This document shows positions 30,258-43,380 of a stretch of 64,000 bases of DNA, one piece after another. The notes under the pieces were generated by a model. It was given only the letters and a program-made list of their open reading frames with translations, did no database searches and was not told the DNA's origin. The DNA lies in NCBI GenBank assembly GCA_963971285.1, contig OZ020248.1:16678001-16742000 (forward strand). The letters run 5' to 3'. Made by a program: the position numbers and the translations under genes. This DNA comes from Astropecten irregularis (taxonomy: Eukaryota > Echinodermata > Asteroidea > Paxillosida > Astropectinidae). Positions within the stretch are counted from its first letter, which is position 1, and every line of letters starts with the position of its first letter.

Positions 30258-30307
30258 ATTGTCTACACTTGACAATGGAATACGCGCAAGGTGCAATTAT
30301 TCCATTG
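30258..30307. repeat. Conserved double dyad in every monomer (example copy)
   Basis: ATTGTC (30,258-30,263) pairs with GACAAT (30,271-30,276). Overlapping it, CAATGGAAT (30,273-30,281) pairs with ATTCCATTG (30,299-30,307). The two hairpins share CAAT and so exclude each other. The arrangement is kept in nearly all monomers; an A-to-T change (caatttttcc) weakens the second arm in some type A copies, for example near 21,470, 25,885 and 29,562. Its role, if any, is unknown. Confidence 0.7.
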
Positions 30308-33300
30308 TACGCACAGCACGACGCGCTATGCAACGTTTTGCAAACCATACACTGACGCCCAAACAATAAACATATCGGTTGATATCGACATTATTGTGCT
30401 GTAACGTGTCAGGTTATAGAGTATAGCTGGGGGTTTGGGGCTGCCAGGAAGGGTGATTGTTCATTATTTTTGTCTGACAATTTTACGGGAACGGAAAACC
30501 AAAAATGGTGGAATTGAAGACACGCAGCTCAAGAACAAAACCTAAATTCAAAATAAAGCCCTTGCTTATCATAGCCCACGGTCGTGCGTAGTTTTCGGCA
30601 AACTTATTGGAAACGAATATTTTTATTTCCTGGGTTTTTTTTTAAGGGAATGGATCATTCTAACTTTGTCCAGACCAACATCTCCTTTCTTTTTTACAAA
30701 ACGCCGTAAGAGACGGTATCTAGATTTCGTCTTTAAATTCAAGTGGGTGCTATCTCCAAATTTCACCCTTGAAAGATAACCCGATTTTGTCTTCAATATT
30801 TTGATATTTTCACTTTTCAATGATAGCACTGAACCTAATATTTTTGTCAGAGAAAAAACTAGTTTGCCTGTAGGCCGGAGCAATTTCCAAAAGGATAGCG
30901 TCAAGATTGTTCAATGTACAATTTGAATTGAAGACTGTATTAAATTTATGTTGATCGGTCCAGGTCATGCGCGCTGCATATTAATGAGCGATATTGTCTA
31001 CACTTGACAATGGAATACGCGCAAGGTGCAATTATTCCATTGTACGCACAGCACGACGCGCTAGGCAACGTTTTGCAAACCATACACTGACGCCCAAACA
31101 ATAAACATATCGGTTGATATCGACATTATTGTGCTGTAACGTGTCAGGTTATAGAGTATAGCTGGGGGTTTGGGGCTGCCAGGAAGGGTGATTGGGCATT
31201 ATTTTTGTCTGACAATTTTACGCCGGATCGGAAAACCAAAAATGGTGGAATTGAAGACACGCAGCTCAAGAAAAAAAAAACTAAATTCAAAATAAAGCCC
31301 TTGCTTATCATAGCCCACGGTCGTGCGTAGTTTTCGGCAAATTTATTGGAAACGAATATTTTCATTTCCTGTGTTTTTTTTAAGGGAATGGATCATTCTA
31401 ACTTTGTCCAGTCCAACATCTCCTTTCTTTTTTACAAAACGCCGTAAGAGACTGTATCTAGGTTTCGTCTTTAAATTCAAGTGGGTGCTATCTCCAAATT
31501 TCAGCCTTGAAAGGTAACCTGATTTTGTCTTCAATATTTTGATGTTTTCACTTTTCAATGATAGCCCTGAAACTAATATTTTTGTCAGAGAAAAAACTTG
31601 TTTGCAGTTGTAGGCCGGAGCAATTTCCAAAAGGATAGCGTCAAGATTGTTCAATGTACAATTTGAATTGAAGACTGTATTAAATTTATGTTGATCGGTC
31701 CAGGCCATGCGCGCTGCATATTAATGAGCGATATTGTCTACACTTGACAATGGAATACGCGCAAGGTGCAATTATTCCATTGTACGCACAGCACGACGCG
31801 CTAGGCAACGTTTTGCAAACCATACACTGACGCCCAAACAATAAACATATCGGTTGATATCGACATTATTGTGCTGTAACGTGTCAGGTTATAGAGTATA
31901 GCTGGGGGTTTGGGGCTGCCAGGAAGGGTGATTGTTCATTATTTTTGTCTGACAATTTTACGGGAACGGAAAACCAAAAATGGTGGAATTGAAGACACGC
32001 AGCTCAAGAACAAAACCTAAATTCAAAATAAAGCCCTTGCTTATCATAGCCCACGGTCGTGCGTAGTTTTCGGCAAACTTATTGGAAACGAATATTTTCA
32101 TTTCCTGTGTTTTTTTAAGGGAATGGATCATTCTAACTTTGTCCAGACCAACATCTCCTTTCTTTTTTACAAAACGCCGTAAGAGACGGTATCTAGATTT
32201 CGTCTTTAAATTCAAGTGGGTGCTATCTCCAAATTTCACCCTTGAAAGATAACCCGATTTTGTCTTCAATATTTTGATATTTTCACTTTTCAATGATAGC
32301 CCTGAACCTAATATTTTTGACAGAGAAAAAACTAGTTTGCCTGTAGGCCGGAGCAATTTCCAAAAGGATAGCGTCAAGATTGTTCAATGTACAATTTGAA
32401 TTGAAGACTGTATTAAATTTATGTTGATCGGTCCAGGTCATGCGCGCTGCATATTAATGAGCGATATTGTCTACACTTGACAATGGAATACGCGCAAGGT
32501 GCAATTATTCCATTGTACGCACAGCACGACGCCCTAGGCAACGTTTTGCAAACCATACACTGACGCCCAAACAATAAACATATCGGTTGATATCGACATT
32601 ATTGTGCTGTTACGTGTCAGGTTATAGTGTATAGCTGGGGGGTTTGGGGCTGCCAGGAAGGGTGATTGGGCCTTATTTTTGCCTGACAATTTTACGCCGG
32701 ATCGGAAAACCAAAAATGGTGGAATTGAAGACACGCAGCTCAAGAACAAAACCTTAATTCAAAATAAAGCCCTTGCTTATCATAGCCCACGGTCGTGCGT
32801 AGTTTTCGGCAAACTTATTGGAAACGAATATTTTTATTTCCTGGGGTTTTTTTTTAGGGAATGGATCATTCTAACTTTGTCCAGACCAACATCTCCTTTC
32901 TTTTTTACAAAACGCCGTAAGAGACGGTATCTAGATTTCGTCTTTAAATTCAAGTGGGTGCTATCTCCAAATTTCACCCTTGAAAGATAACCCGATTTTG
33001 TCTTCAATATTTTGATATTTTCACTTTTCAATGATAGCCCTGAACCTAATATTTTTGTCAGAGAAAAAACTAGTTTGCCTGTAGGCCGGAGCAATTTCCA
33101 AAAGGATAGCGTCAAGATTGTTCAATGTACAATTTGAATTGAAGACTGTATTAAATTTATGTTGATCGGTCCAGGTCATGCGCGCTGCATATTAATGAGC
33201 GATATTGTCTACACTTGACAATGGAATACGCGCAAGGTGCAATTATTCCATTGTACGCACAGCACGACGCGCTAGGCAACGTTTTGCAAACCATACACTG

Positions 33301-35559
33301 ACGCCCAAACAATAAACATATCGGTTGATATCGACATTATTGTGCTGTAACGTGTCAGGTTATAGAGTATAGCTGGGGGTTTGGGGCTGCCAGGAAGGGT
33401 GATTGTTCATTATTTTTGCCTGACAATTTTACGCCGGATCGGAAAACCAAAAATGGTGGAATTGAAGACACGCAGCTCAAGAACAAAACCTTAATTCAAA
33501 ATAAAGCCCTTGCTTATCATAGCCCACGGTCGTGCGTAGTTTTCGGCAAACTTATTGGAAACGAATATTTTTATTTCCTGGGGGTTTTTTTTAGGGAATG
33601 GATCATTCTAACTTTGTCCAGACCAACATCTCCTTTCATTTTTACAAAACGCCGTAAGAGACGGTATCTAGATTTCGTCTTTAAATTCAAGTGGGTGCTA
33701 TCTCCAAATTTCACCCTTGAAAGATAACCCGATTTTGTCTTCAATATTTTGATATTTTCACTTTTCAATGATAGCCCTGAACCTAATATTTTTGTCAGAG
33801 AAAAAACTAGTTTGCCTGTAGGCCGGAGCAATTTCCAAAAGGATAGCGTCAAGATTGTTCAATGTACAATTTGAATTGAAGACTGTATTAAATTTATGTT
33901 GATCGGTCCAGGTCATGCGCGCTGCATATTAATGAGCGATATTGTCTACACTTGACAATGGAATACGCGCAAGGTGCAATTATTCCATTGTACGCACAGC
34001 ACGACGCGCTAGGCAACGTTTTGCAAACCATACACTGACGCCCAAACAATAAACATATCGGTTGATATCGACATTATTGTGCTGTAACGTGTCGGGTTAT
34101 AGAGTATAGCTGGGGGTTTGGGGCTGCCAGGAAGGGTGATTGTTCATTATTTTTGTCTGACAATTTTACGGGAACGGAAAACCAAAAATGGTGGAATTGA
34201 AGACACGCAGCTCAAGAACAAAACCTAAATTCAAAATAAAGCCCTTGCTTATCATAGCCCACGGTCGTGCGTAGTTTTCGGCAAACTTATTGGAAACGAA
34301 TATTTTCATTTCCTGTGTTTTTTTAAGGGAATGGATCATTCTAACTTTGTCCAGACCAACATCTCCTTTCTTTTTTACAAAACGCCGTAAGAGACGGTAT
34401 CTAGATTTCGTCTTTAAATTCAAGTGGGTGCTATCTCCAAATTTCACCCTTGAAAGATAACCCGATTTTGTCTTCAATATTTTGATATTTTCACTTTTCA
34501 ATGATAGCCCTGAACCTAATATTTTTGTCAGAGAAAAAACTAGTTTGCCTGTAGGCCGGAGCAATTTCCAAAAGGAAAGCGTCAAGATTGTTCAATGTAC
34601 AATTTGAATTGAAGACTGTATTAAATTTATGTTGATCGGTCCAGGTCATGCGCGCTGCATATTAATGAGCGATATTGTCTACACTTGACAATGGAATACG
34701 CGCAAGGTGCAATTATTCCATTGTACGCACAGCACGACGCGCTAGGCAACGTTTTGCAAACCATACACTGACGCCCAAACAATAAACATATCGGTTGATA
34801 TCGACATTATTGTGCTGTAACGTGTCAGGTTATAGAGTATAGCTGGGGGTTTGGGGCTGCCAGGAAGGGTGATTGTTCATTATTTTTGTCTGACAATTTT
34901 ACGGGAACGGAAAACCAAAAATGGTGGAATTGAAGACACGCAGCTCAAGAACAAAACCTAAATTCAAAATAAAGCCCTTGCTTATCATAGCCCACGGTCG
35001 TGCGTAGTTTTCGGCAAACTTATTGGAAACGAATATTTTTATTTCCTGGGTTTTTTTTTAAGGGAATGGATCATTCTAACTTTGTCCAGACCAACATCTC
35101 CTTTCTTTTTTACAAAACGCCGTAAGAGACGGTATCTAGATTTCGTCTTTAAATTCAAGTGGGTGCTATCTCCAAATTTCACCCTTGAAAGATAACCCGA
35201 TTTTGTCTTCAATATTTTGATATTTTCACTTTTCAATGATAGCACTGAACCTAATATTTTTGTCAGAGAAAAAACTAGTTTGCCTGTAGGCCGGAGCAAT
35301 TTCCAAAAGGATAGCGTCAAGATTGTTCAATGTACAATTTGAATTGAAGACTGTATTAAATTTATGTTGATCGGTCCAGGTCATGCGCGCTGCATATTAA
35401 TGAGCGATATTGTCTACACTTGACAATGGAATACGCGCAAGGTGCAATTATTCCATTGTACGCACAGCACGACGCGCTAGGCAACGTTTTGCAAACCATA
35501 CACTGACGCCCAAACAATAAACATATCGGTTGATATCGACATTATTGTGCTGTAACGTG

Positions 35560-36057
35560 TCAGGTTATAGAATATAGCTGGGGGTTTGGGGCTGCCAGGA
35601 AGGGTGATTGGGCATTATTTTTGTCTGACAATTTTACGCCGGATCGGAAAACCAAAAATGGTGGAATTGAAGACACGCAGCTCAAGAAAAAAAAAACTAA
35701 ATTCAAAATAAAGCCCTTGCTTATCATAGCCCACGGTCGTGCGTAGTTTTCGGCAAATTTATTGGAAACGAATATTTTCATTTCCTGTGTTTTTTTAAGG
35801 GAATGGATCATTCTAACTTTGTCCAGACCAACATCTCCTTTCTTTTTTACAAAACGCCGTAAGAGACGGTATCTAGATTTCGTCTTTAAATTCAAGTGGG
35901 TGCTATCTCCAAATTTCACCCTTGAAAGATAACCCGATTTTGTCTTCAATATTTTGATATTTTCACTTTTCAATGATAGCCCTGAACCTAATATTTTTGT
36001 CAGAGAAAAAACTAGTTTGCCTGTAGGCCGGAGCAATTTCCAAAAGGATAGCGTCAA
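35560..36057 (+). repeat. Chimeric A/B monomer
   Basis: This monomer starts as type A ('gattgggcattat', 'acgccggatcgg', 'caagaaaaaaaaaact', 'ggcaaatttatt'). After the T-run it switches to type B ('cctgtgtttttttaag', 'tccagaccaac', 'ggtatctagatttcg', 'actagtttgcctg'). It lies between two type C monomers (ending 35,320 and 36,792), so the local order is C-(A/B)-C. The fusion gives a 165-codon minus-strand frame found nowhere else. It is the footprint expected of unequal crossing-over or gene conversion inside the monomer. Confidence 0.85.
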
Positions 36058-38578
36058 GATTGTTCAATGTACAATTTGAATTGAAGACTGTATTAAATTT
36101 ATGTTGATCGGTCCAGGTCATGCGCGCTGCATATTAATGAGCGATATTGTCTACACTTGACAATGGAATACGCGCAAGGTGCAATTATTCCATTGTACGC
36201 ACAGCACGACGCGCTAGGCAACGTTTTGCAAACCATACACTGACGCCCAAACAATAAACATATCGGTTGATATCGACATTATTGTGCTGTAACGTGTCAG
36301 GTTATAGAGTATAGCTGGGGGTTTGGGGCTGCCAGGAAGGGTGATTGTTCATTATTTTTGTCTGACAATTTTACGGGAACGGAAAACCAAAAATGGTGGA
36401 ATTGAAGACACGCAGCTCAAGAACAAAACCTAAATTCAAAATAAAGCCCTTGCTTATCATAGCCCACGGTCGTGCGTAGTTTTCGGCAAACTTATTGGAA
36501 ACGAATATTTTTATTTCCTGGGTTTTTTTTTAAGGGAATGGATCATTCTAACTTTGTCCAGACCAACATCTCCTTTCTTTTTTACAAAACGCCGTAAGAG
36601 ACGGTATCTAGATTTCGTCTTTAAATTCAAGTGGGTGCTATCTCCAAATTTCACCCTTGAAAGATAACCCGATTTTGTCTTCAATATTTTGATATTTTCA
36701 CTTTTCAATGATAGCACTGAACCTAATATTTTTGTCAGAGAAAAAACTAGTTTGCCTGTAGGCCGGAGCAATTTCCAAAAGGATAGCGTCAAGATTGTTC
36801 AATGTACAATTTGAATTGAAGACTGTATTAAATTTATGTTGATCGGTCCAGGTCATGCGCGCTGCATATTAATGAGCGATATTGTCTACACTTGACAATG
36901 GAATACGCGCAAGGTGCAATTATTCCATTGTACGCACAGCACGACGCGCTAGGCAACGTTTTGCAAACCATACACTGACGCCCAAACAATAAACATATCG
37001 GTTGATATCGACATTATTGTGCTGTAACGTGTCAGGTTATAGAGTATAGCTGGGGGTTTGGGGCTGCCAGGAAGGGTGATTGGGCATTATTTTTGTCTGA
37101 CAATTTTACGCCGGATCGGAAAACCAAAAATGGTGGAATTGAAGACACGCAGCTCAAGAAAAAAAAAACTAAATTCAAAATAAAGCCCTTGCTTATCATA
37201 GCCCACGGTCGTGCGTAGTTTTCGGCAAATTTATTGGAAACGAATATTTTCATTTCCTGTGTTTTTTTTAAGGGAATGGATCATTCTAACTTTGTCCAGT
37301 CCAACATCTCCTTTCTTTTTTACAAAACGCCGTAAGAGACTGTATCTAGGTTTCGTCTTTAAATTCAAGTGGGTGCTATCTCCAAATTTCAGCCTTGAAA
37401 GGTAACCTGATTTTGTCTTCAATATTTTGATGTTTTCACTTTTCAATGATAGCCCTGAAACTAATATTTTTGTCAGAGAAAAAACTTGTTTGCAGTTGTA
37501 GGCCGGAGCAATTTCCAAAAGGATAGCGTCAAGATTGTTCAATGTACAATTTGAATTGAAGACTGTATTAAATTTATGTTGATCGGTCCAGGCCATGCGC
37601 GCTGCATATTAATGAGCGATATTGTCTACACTTGACAATGGAATACGCGCAAGGTGCAATTTTTCCATTGTACGCACAGCACGACGCGCTAGGCAACGTT
37701 TTGCAAACCATACACTGACGCCCAAACAATAAACATATCGGTTGATATCGACATTATTGTGCTGTAACGTGTCAGGTTATAGAGTATAGCTGGGGGTTTG
37801 GGGCTGCCAGGAAGGGTGATTGTTCATTATTTTTGTCTGACAATTTTACGGGAACGGAAAACCAAAAATGGTGGAATTGAAGACACGCAGCTCAAGAACA
37901 AAACCTAAATTCAAAATAAAGCCCTTGCTTATCATAGCCCACGGTCGTGCGTAGTTTTCGGCAAACTTATTGGAAACGAATATTTTCATTTCCTGTGTTT
38001 TTTTAAGGGAATGGATCATTCTAACTTTGTCCAGACCAACATCTCCTTTCTTTTTTACAAAACGCCGTAAGAGACGGTATCTAGATTTCGTCTTTAAATT
38101 CAAGTGGGTGCTATCTCCAAATTTCACCCTTGAAAGATAACCCGATTTTGTCTTCAATATTTTGATATTTTCACTTTTCAATGATAGCCCTGAACCTAAT
38201 ATTTTTGTCAGAGAAAAAACTAGTTTGCCTGTAGGCCGGAGCAATTTCCAAAAGGATAGCGTCAAGATTGTTCAATGTACAATTTGAATTGAAGACTGTA
38301 TTAAATTTATGTTGATCGGTCCAGGTCATGCGCGCTGCATATTAATGAGCGATATTGTCTACACTTGACAATGGAATACGCGCAAGGTGCAATTATTCCA
38401 TTGTACGCACAGCACGACGCGCTAGGCAACGTTTTGCAAACCATACACTGACGCCCAAACAATAAACATATCGGTTGATATCGACATTATTGTGCTGTAA
38501 CGTGTCAGGTTATAGAGTATAGCTGGGGGTTTGGGGCTGCCAGGAAGGGTGATTGTTCATTATTTTTGTCTGACAATT

Positions 38579-39273
38579 CGTCACCGTTTTCACGAAGAGA
38601 CAAAGTGGCCACGGCGCGTTGAAACTATAGTTTTGAGAAAATCAATTTTAAAGTTTTACCCTTTTTAAATTTAAGATTTCCCCTACTTTTAGAGGGCATG
38701 TTTATAATATTTGTATACCAATTTCAAGCTCGAAACACACACTATCACGAGGTGCTAATTAAAAGTTAATAGACCCCTTAATTGCGGAGTAATTAACGTC
38801 CATAGATATTTGCCTCTTCGTGAAAACGCAAAACTCCAAAAGCGAGTTATTTTAAAGGGCCGATTGCACTTTGTCTCTTCGTGAAAACGCAAAATCTCCC
38901 CATACAAACATGCACAAAATGCCACTTCGTAAAAAGAAAAAAAAATCACGCGCGCCTTATGTTGCAAGCACGCGCGCGCGCGCGCTCCACTTTGTCTCTT
39001 CGTGAAAACGATAAATGGCATACGCGCTGTATTTTGTCCACATAGAACAACGTACATTTTTGCCACTTTGTCTCTTCGTGAAAACGTTAAATGCCATTTG
39101 GGTGCAAAGTACCCTTTTTTGATTTCCATGATCTTTATGATTTGATTTGATTTTAACAAAAATTAGTTCGCCAAGATGTCCCTTGCATTACCCTCAATCG
39201 ATTTAGGCCAAAAAAAGAATTTCGAAAAAATATTGATTTTTGCCAACTTTGTCCCTTCGTGAAAACGGTGACG
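38579..39273. mobile_element. 695-bp MITE-like DNA element with AATT target duplication
   Basis: The element interrupts a monomer at 'ctgac-AATT-ttacgg'. AATT stands on both sides (38,575-38,578 and 39,274-39,277). Removing the element and one AATT (699 bp) turns the 1,434-bp anchor spacing into 735, the normal B-to-C spacing. Terminal inverted repeats are about 30 bp, starting CGTCACCGTTTTCACGAAG, with about two differences (38,579-38,609; 39,243-39,273). The right-terminal motif CTTTGTCTCTTCGTGAAAAC is repeated inside in the same direction, near 38,812 (partial), 38,869, 38,989 and 39,066. A (CG)n run lies at about 38,971-38,986. A 134-codon minus-strand frame (38,755-39,159) is built from these repeats and is unlikely to be a protein. 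No transposase, so non-autonomous; superfamily not assigned. Confidence 0.9.
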
Positions 39274-42200
39274 AATTTTACGGGAACGGAAAACCAAAAA
39301 TGGTGGAATTGAAGACACGCAGCTCAAGAACAAAACCTAAATTCAAAATAAAGCCCTTGCTTATCATAGCCCACGGTCGTGCGTAGTTTTCGGCAAACTT
39401 ATTGGAAACGAATATTTTTATTTCCTGGGTTTTTTTTTAAGGGAATGGATCATTCTAACTTTGTCCAGACCAACATCTCCTTTCTTTTTTACAAAACGCC
39501 GTAAGAGACGGTATCTAGATTTCGTCTTTAAATTCAAGTGGGTGCTATCTCCAAATTTCACCCTTGAAAGATAACCCGATTTTGTCTTCAATATTTTGAT
39601 ATTTTCACTTTTCAATGATAGCACTGAACCTAATATTTTTGTCAGAGAAAAAACTAGTTTGCCTGTAGGCCGGAGCAATTTCCAAAAGGATAGCGTCAAG
39701 ATTGTTCAATGTACAATTTGAATTGAAGACTGTATTAAATTTATGTTGATCGGTCCAGGTCATGCGCGCTGCATATTAATGAGCGATATTGTCTACACTT
39801 GACAATGGAATACGCGCAAGGTGCAATTATTCCATTGTACGCACAGCACGACGCGCTAGGCAACGTTTTGCAAACCATACACTGACGCCCAAACAATAAA
39901 CATATCGGTTGATATCGACATTATTGTGCTGTAACGTGTCAGGTTATAGAGTATAGCTGGGGGTTTGGGGCTGCCAGGAAGGGTGATTGGGCATTATTTT
40001 TGTCTGACAATTTTACGCCGGATCGGAAAACCAAAAATGGTGGAATTGAAGACACGCAGCTCAAGAAAAAAAAAACTAAATTCAAAATAAAGCCCTTGCT
40101 TATCATAGCCCACGGTCGTGCGTAGTTTTCGGCAAATTTATTGGAAACGAATATTTTCATTTCCTGTGTTTTTTTTAAGGGAATGGATCATTCTAACTTT
40201 GTCCAGTCCAACATCTCCTTTCTTTTTTACAAAACGCCGTAAGAGACTGTATCTAGGTTTCGTCTTTAAATTCAAGTGGGTGCTATCTCCAAATTTCAGC
40301 CTTGAAAGGTAACCTGATTTTGTCTTCAATATTTTGATGTTTTCACTTTTCAATGATAGCCCTGAAACTAATATTTTTGTCAGAGAAAAAACTTGTTTGC
40401 AGTTGTAGGCCGGAGCAATTTCCAAAAGGATAGCGTCAAGATTGTTCAATGTACAATTTGAATTGAAGACTGTATTAAATTTATGTTGATCGGTCCAGGC
40501 CATGCGCGCTGCATATTAATGAGCGATATTGTCTACACTTGACAATGGAATACGCGCAAGGTGCAATTATTCCATTGTACGCACAGCACGACGCGCTAGG
40601 CAACGTTTTGCAAACCATACACTGACGCCCAAACAATAAACATATCGGTTGATATCGACATTATTGTGCTGTAACGTGTCAGGTTATAGAGTATAGCTGG
40701 GGGTTTGGGGCTGCCAGGAAGGGTGATTGTTCATTATTTTTGTCTGACAATTTTACGGGAACGGAAAACCAAAAATGGTGGAATTGAAGACACGCAGCTC
40801 AAGAACAAAACCTAAATTCAAAATAAAGCCCTTGCTTATCATAGCCCACGGTCGTGCGTAGTTTTCGGCAAACTTATTGGAAACGAATATTTTCATTTCC
40901 TGTGTTTTTTTAAGGGAATGGATCATTCTAACTTTGTCCAGACCAACATCTCCTTTCTTTTTTACAAAACGCCGTAAGAGACGGTATCTAGATTTCGTCT
41001 TTAAATTCAAGTGGGTGCTATCTCCAAATTTCACCCTTGAAAGATAACCCGATTTTGTCTTCAATATTTTGATATTTTCACTTTTCAATGATAGCCCTGA
41101 ACCTAATATTTTTGTCAGAGAAAAAACTAGTTTGCCTGTAGGCCGGAGCAATTTCCAAAAGGATAGCGTCAAGATTGTTCAATGTACAATTTGAATTGAA
41201 GACTGTATTAAATTTATGTTGATCGGTCCAGGTCATGCGCGCTGCATATTAATGAGCGATATTGTCTACACTTGACAATGGAATACGCGCAAGGTGCAAT
41301 TATTCCATTGTACGCACAGCACGACGCGCTAGGCAACGTTTTGCAAACCATACACTGACGCCCAAACAATAAACATATCGGTTGATATCGACATTATTGT
41401 GCTGTAACGTGTCAGGTTATAGAGTATAGCTGGGGGTTTGGGGCTGCCAGGAAGGGTGATTGTTCATTATTTTTGTCCGACAATTTTACGGGAACGGAAA
41501 ACCAAAAATGGTGGAATTGAAGACACGCAGCTCAAGAACAAAACCTAAATTCAAAATAAAGCCCTTGCTTATCATAGCCCACGGTCGTGCGTAGTTTTCG
41601 GCAAACTTATTGGAAACGAAGATTTTTATTTCCTGGGTTTTTTTTTAAGGGAATGGATCATTCTAACTTTGTCCAGACCAACATCTCCTTTCTTTTTTAC
41701 AAAACGCCGTAAGAGACGGTATCTAGATTTCGTCTTTAAATTCAAGTGGGTGCTATCTCCAAATTTCACCCTTGAAAGATAACCCGATTTTGTCTTCAAT
41801 ATTTTGATATTTTCACTTTTCAATGATAGCACTGAACCTAATATTTTTGTCAGAAAAAAAACTAGTTTGCCTGTAGGCCGGAGCAATTTCCAAAAGGATA
41901 GCGTCAAGATTGTTCAATGTACAATTTGAATTGAAGACTGTATTAAATTTATGTTGATCGGTCCAGGCCATGCGCGCTGCATATTAATGAGCGATATTGT
42001 CTACACTTGACAATGGAATACGCGCAAGGTGCAATTATTCCATTGTACGCACATCACGACGCGCTAGGCAACGTTTTGCAAACCATACACTGACGCCCAA
42101 ACAATAAACATATCGGTTGATATCGACATTATTGTGCTGTAACGTGTCAGGTTATAGAGTATAGCTGGGGGTTTGGGGCTGCCAGGAAGGGTGATTGGGC

Positions 42201-43380
42201 ATTATTTTTGTCTGACAATTTTACGCCGGATCGGAAAACCAAAAATGGTGGAATTGAAGACACGCAGCTCAAGAAAAAAAAAACTAAATTCAAAATAAAG
42301 CCCTTGCTTATCATAGCCCACGGTCGTGCGTAGTTTTCGGCAAATTTATTGGAAACGAATATTTTCATTTCCTGTGTTTTTTTTAAGGGAATGGATCATT
42401 CTAACTTTGTCCAGTCCAACATCTCCTTTCTTTTTTACAAAACGCCGTAAGAGACTGTATCTAGGTTTCGTCTTTAAATTCAAGTGGGTGCTATCTCCAA
42501 ATTTCAGCCTTGAAAGGTAACCTGATTTTGTCTTCAATATTTTGATGTTTTCACTTTTCAATGATAGCCCTGAAACTAATATTTTTGTCAGAGAAAAAAC
42601 TTGTTTGCAGTTGTAGGCCGGAGCAATTTCCAAAAGGATAGCGTCAAGATTGTTCAATGTACAATTTGAATTGAAGACTGTATTAAATTTATGTTGATCG
42701 GTCCAGGCCATGCGCGCTGCATATTTATGAGCGATATTGTCTACACTTGACAATGGAATACGCGCAAGGTGCAATTATTCCATTGTACGCACAGCACGAC
42801 GCGCTAGGCAACGTTTTGCAAACCATACACTGACGCCCAAACAATAAACATATCGGTTGATATCGACATTATTGTGCTGTAACGTGTCAGGTTATAGAGT
42901 ATAGCTGGGGGTTTGGGGCTGCCAGGAAGGGTGATTGTTCATTATTTTTGTCTGACAATTTTACGGGAACGGAAAACCAAAAATGGTGGAATTGAAGACA
43001 CGCAGCTCAAGAACAAAACCTAAATTCAAAATAAAGCCCTTGCTTATCATAGCCCACGGTCGTGCGTAGTTTTCGGCAAACTTATTGGAAACGAATATTT
43101 TCATTTCCTGTGTTTTTTTAAGGGAATGGATCATTCTAACTTTGTCCAGACCAACATCTCCTTTCTTTTTTACAAAACGCCGTAAGAGACGGTATCTAGA
43201 TTTCGTCTTTAAATTCAAGTGGGTGCTATCTCCAAATTTCACCCTTGAAAGATAACCCGATTTTGTCTTCAATATTTTGATATTTTCACTTTTCAATGAT
43301 AGCCCTGAACCTAATATTTTTGTCAGAGAAAAAACTAGTTTGCCTGTAGGCCGGAGCAATTTCCAAAAGGATAGCGTCAA

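Noticed and set aside
30594..30610. CENP-B-box-like 'ttcggcaaacttattgg' in each monomer
   Set aside because: Only TTCG and one A of the box agree; the CGGG half is absent.
38755..39159. 134-codon minus-strand frame in the inserted element as a transposase
   Set aside because: It is made of translated copies of the terminal motif (FSRRDK, FTKRQS, FSRRGK), has no catalytic motif, and the element is too short.
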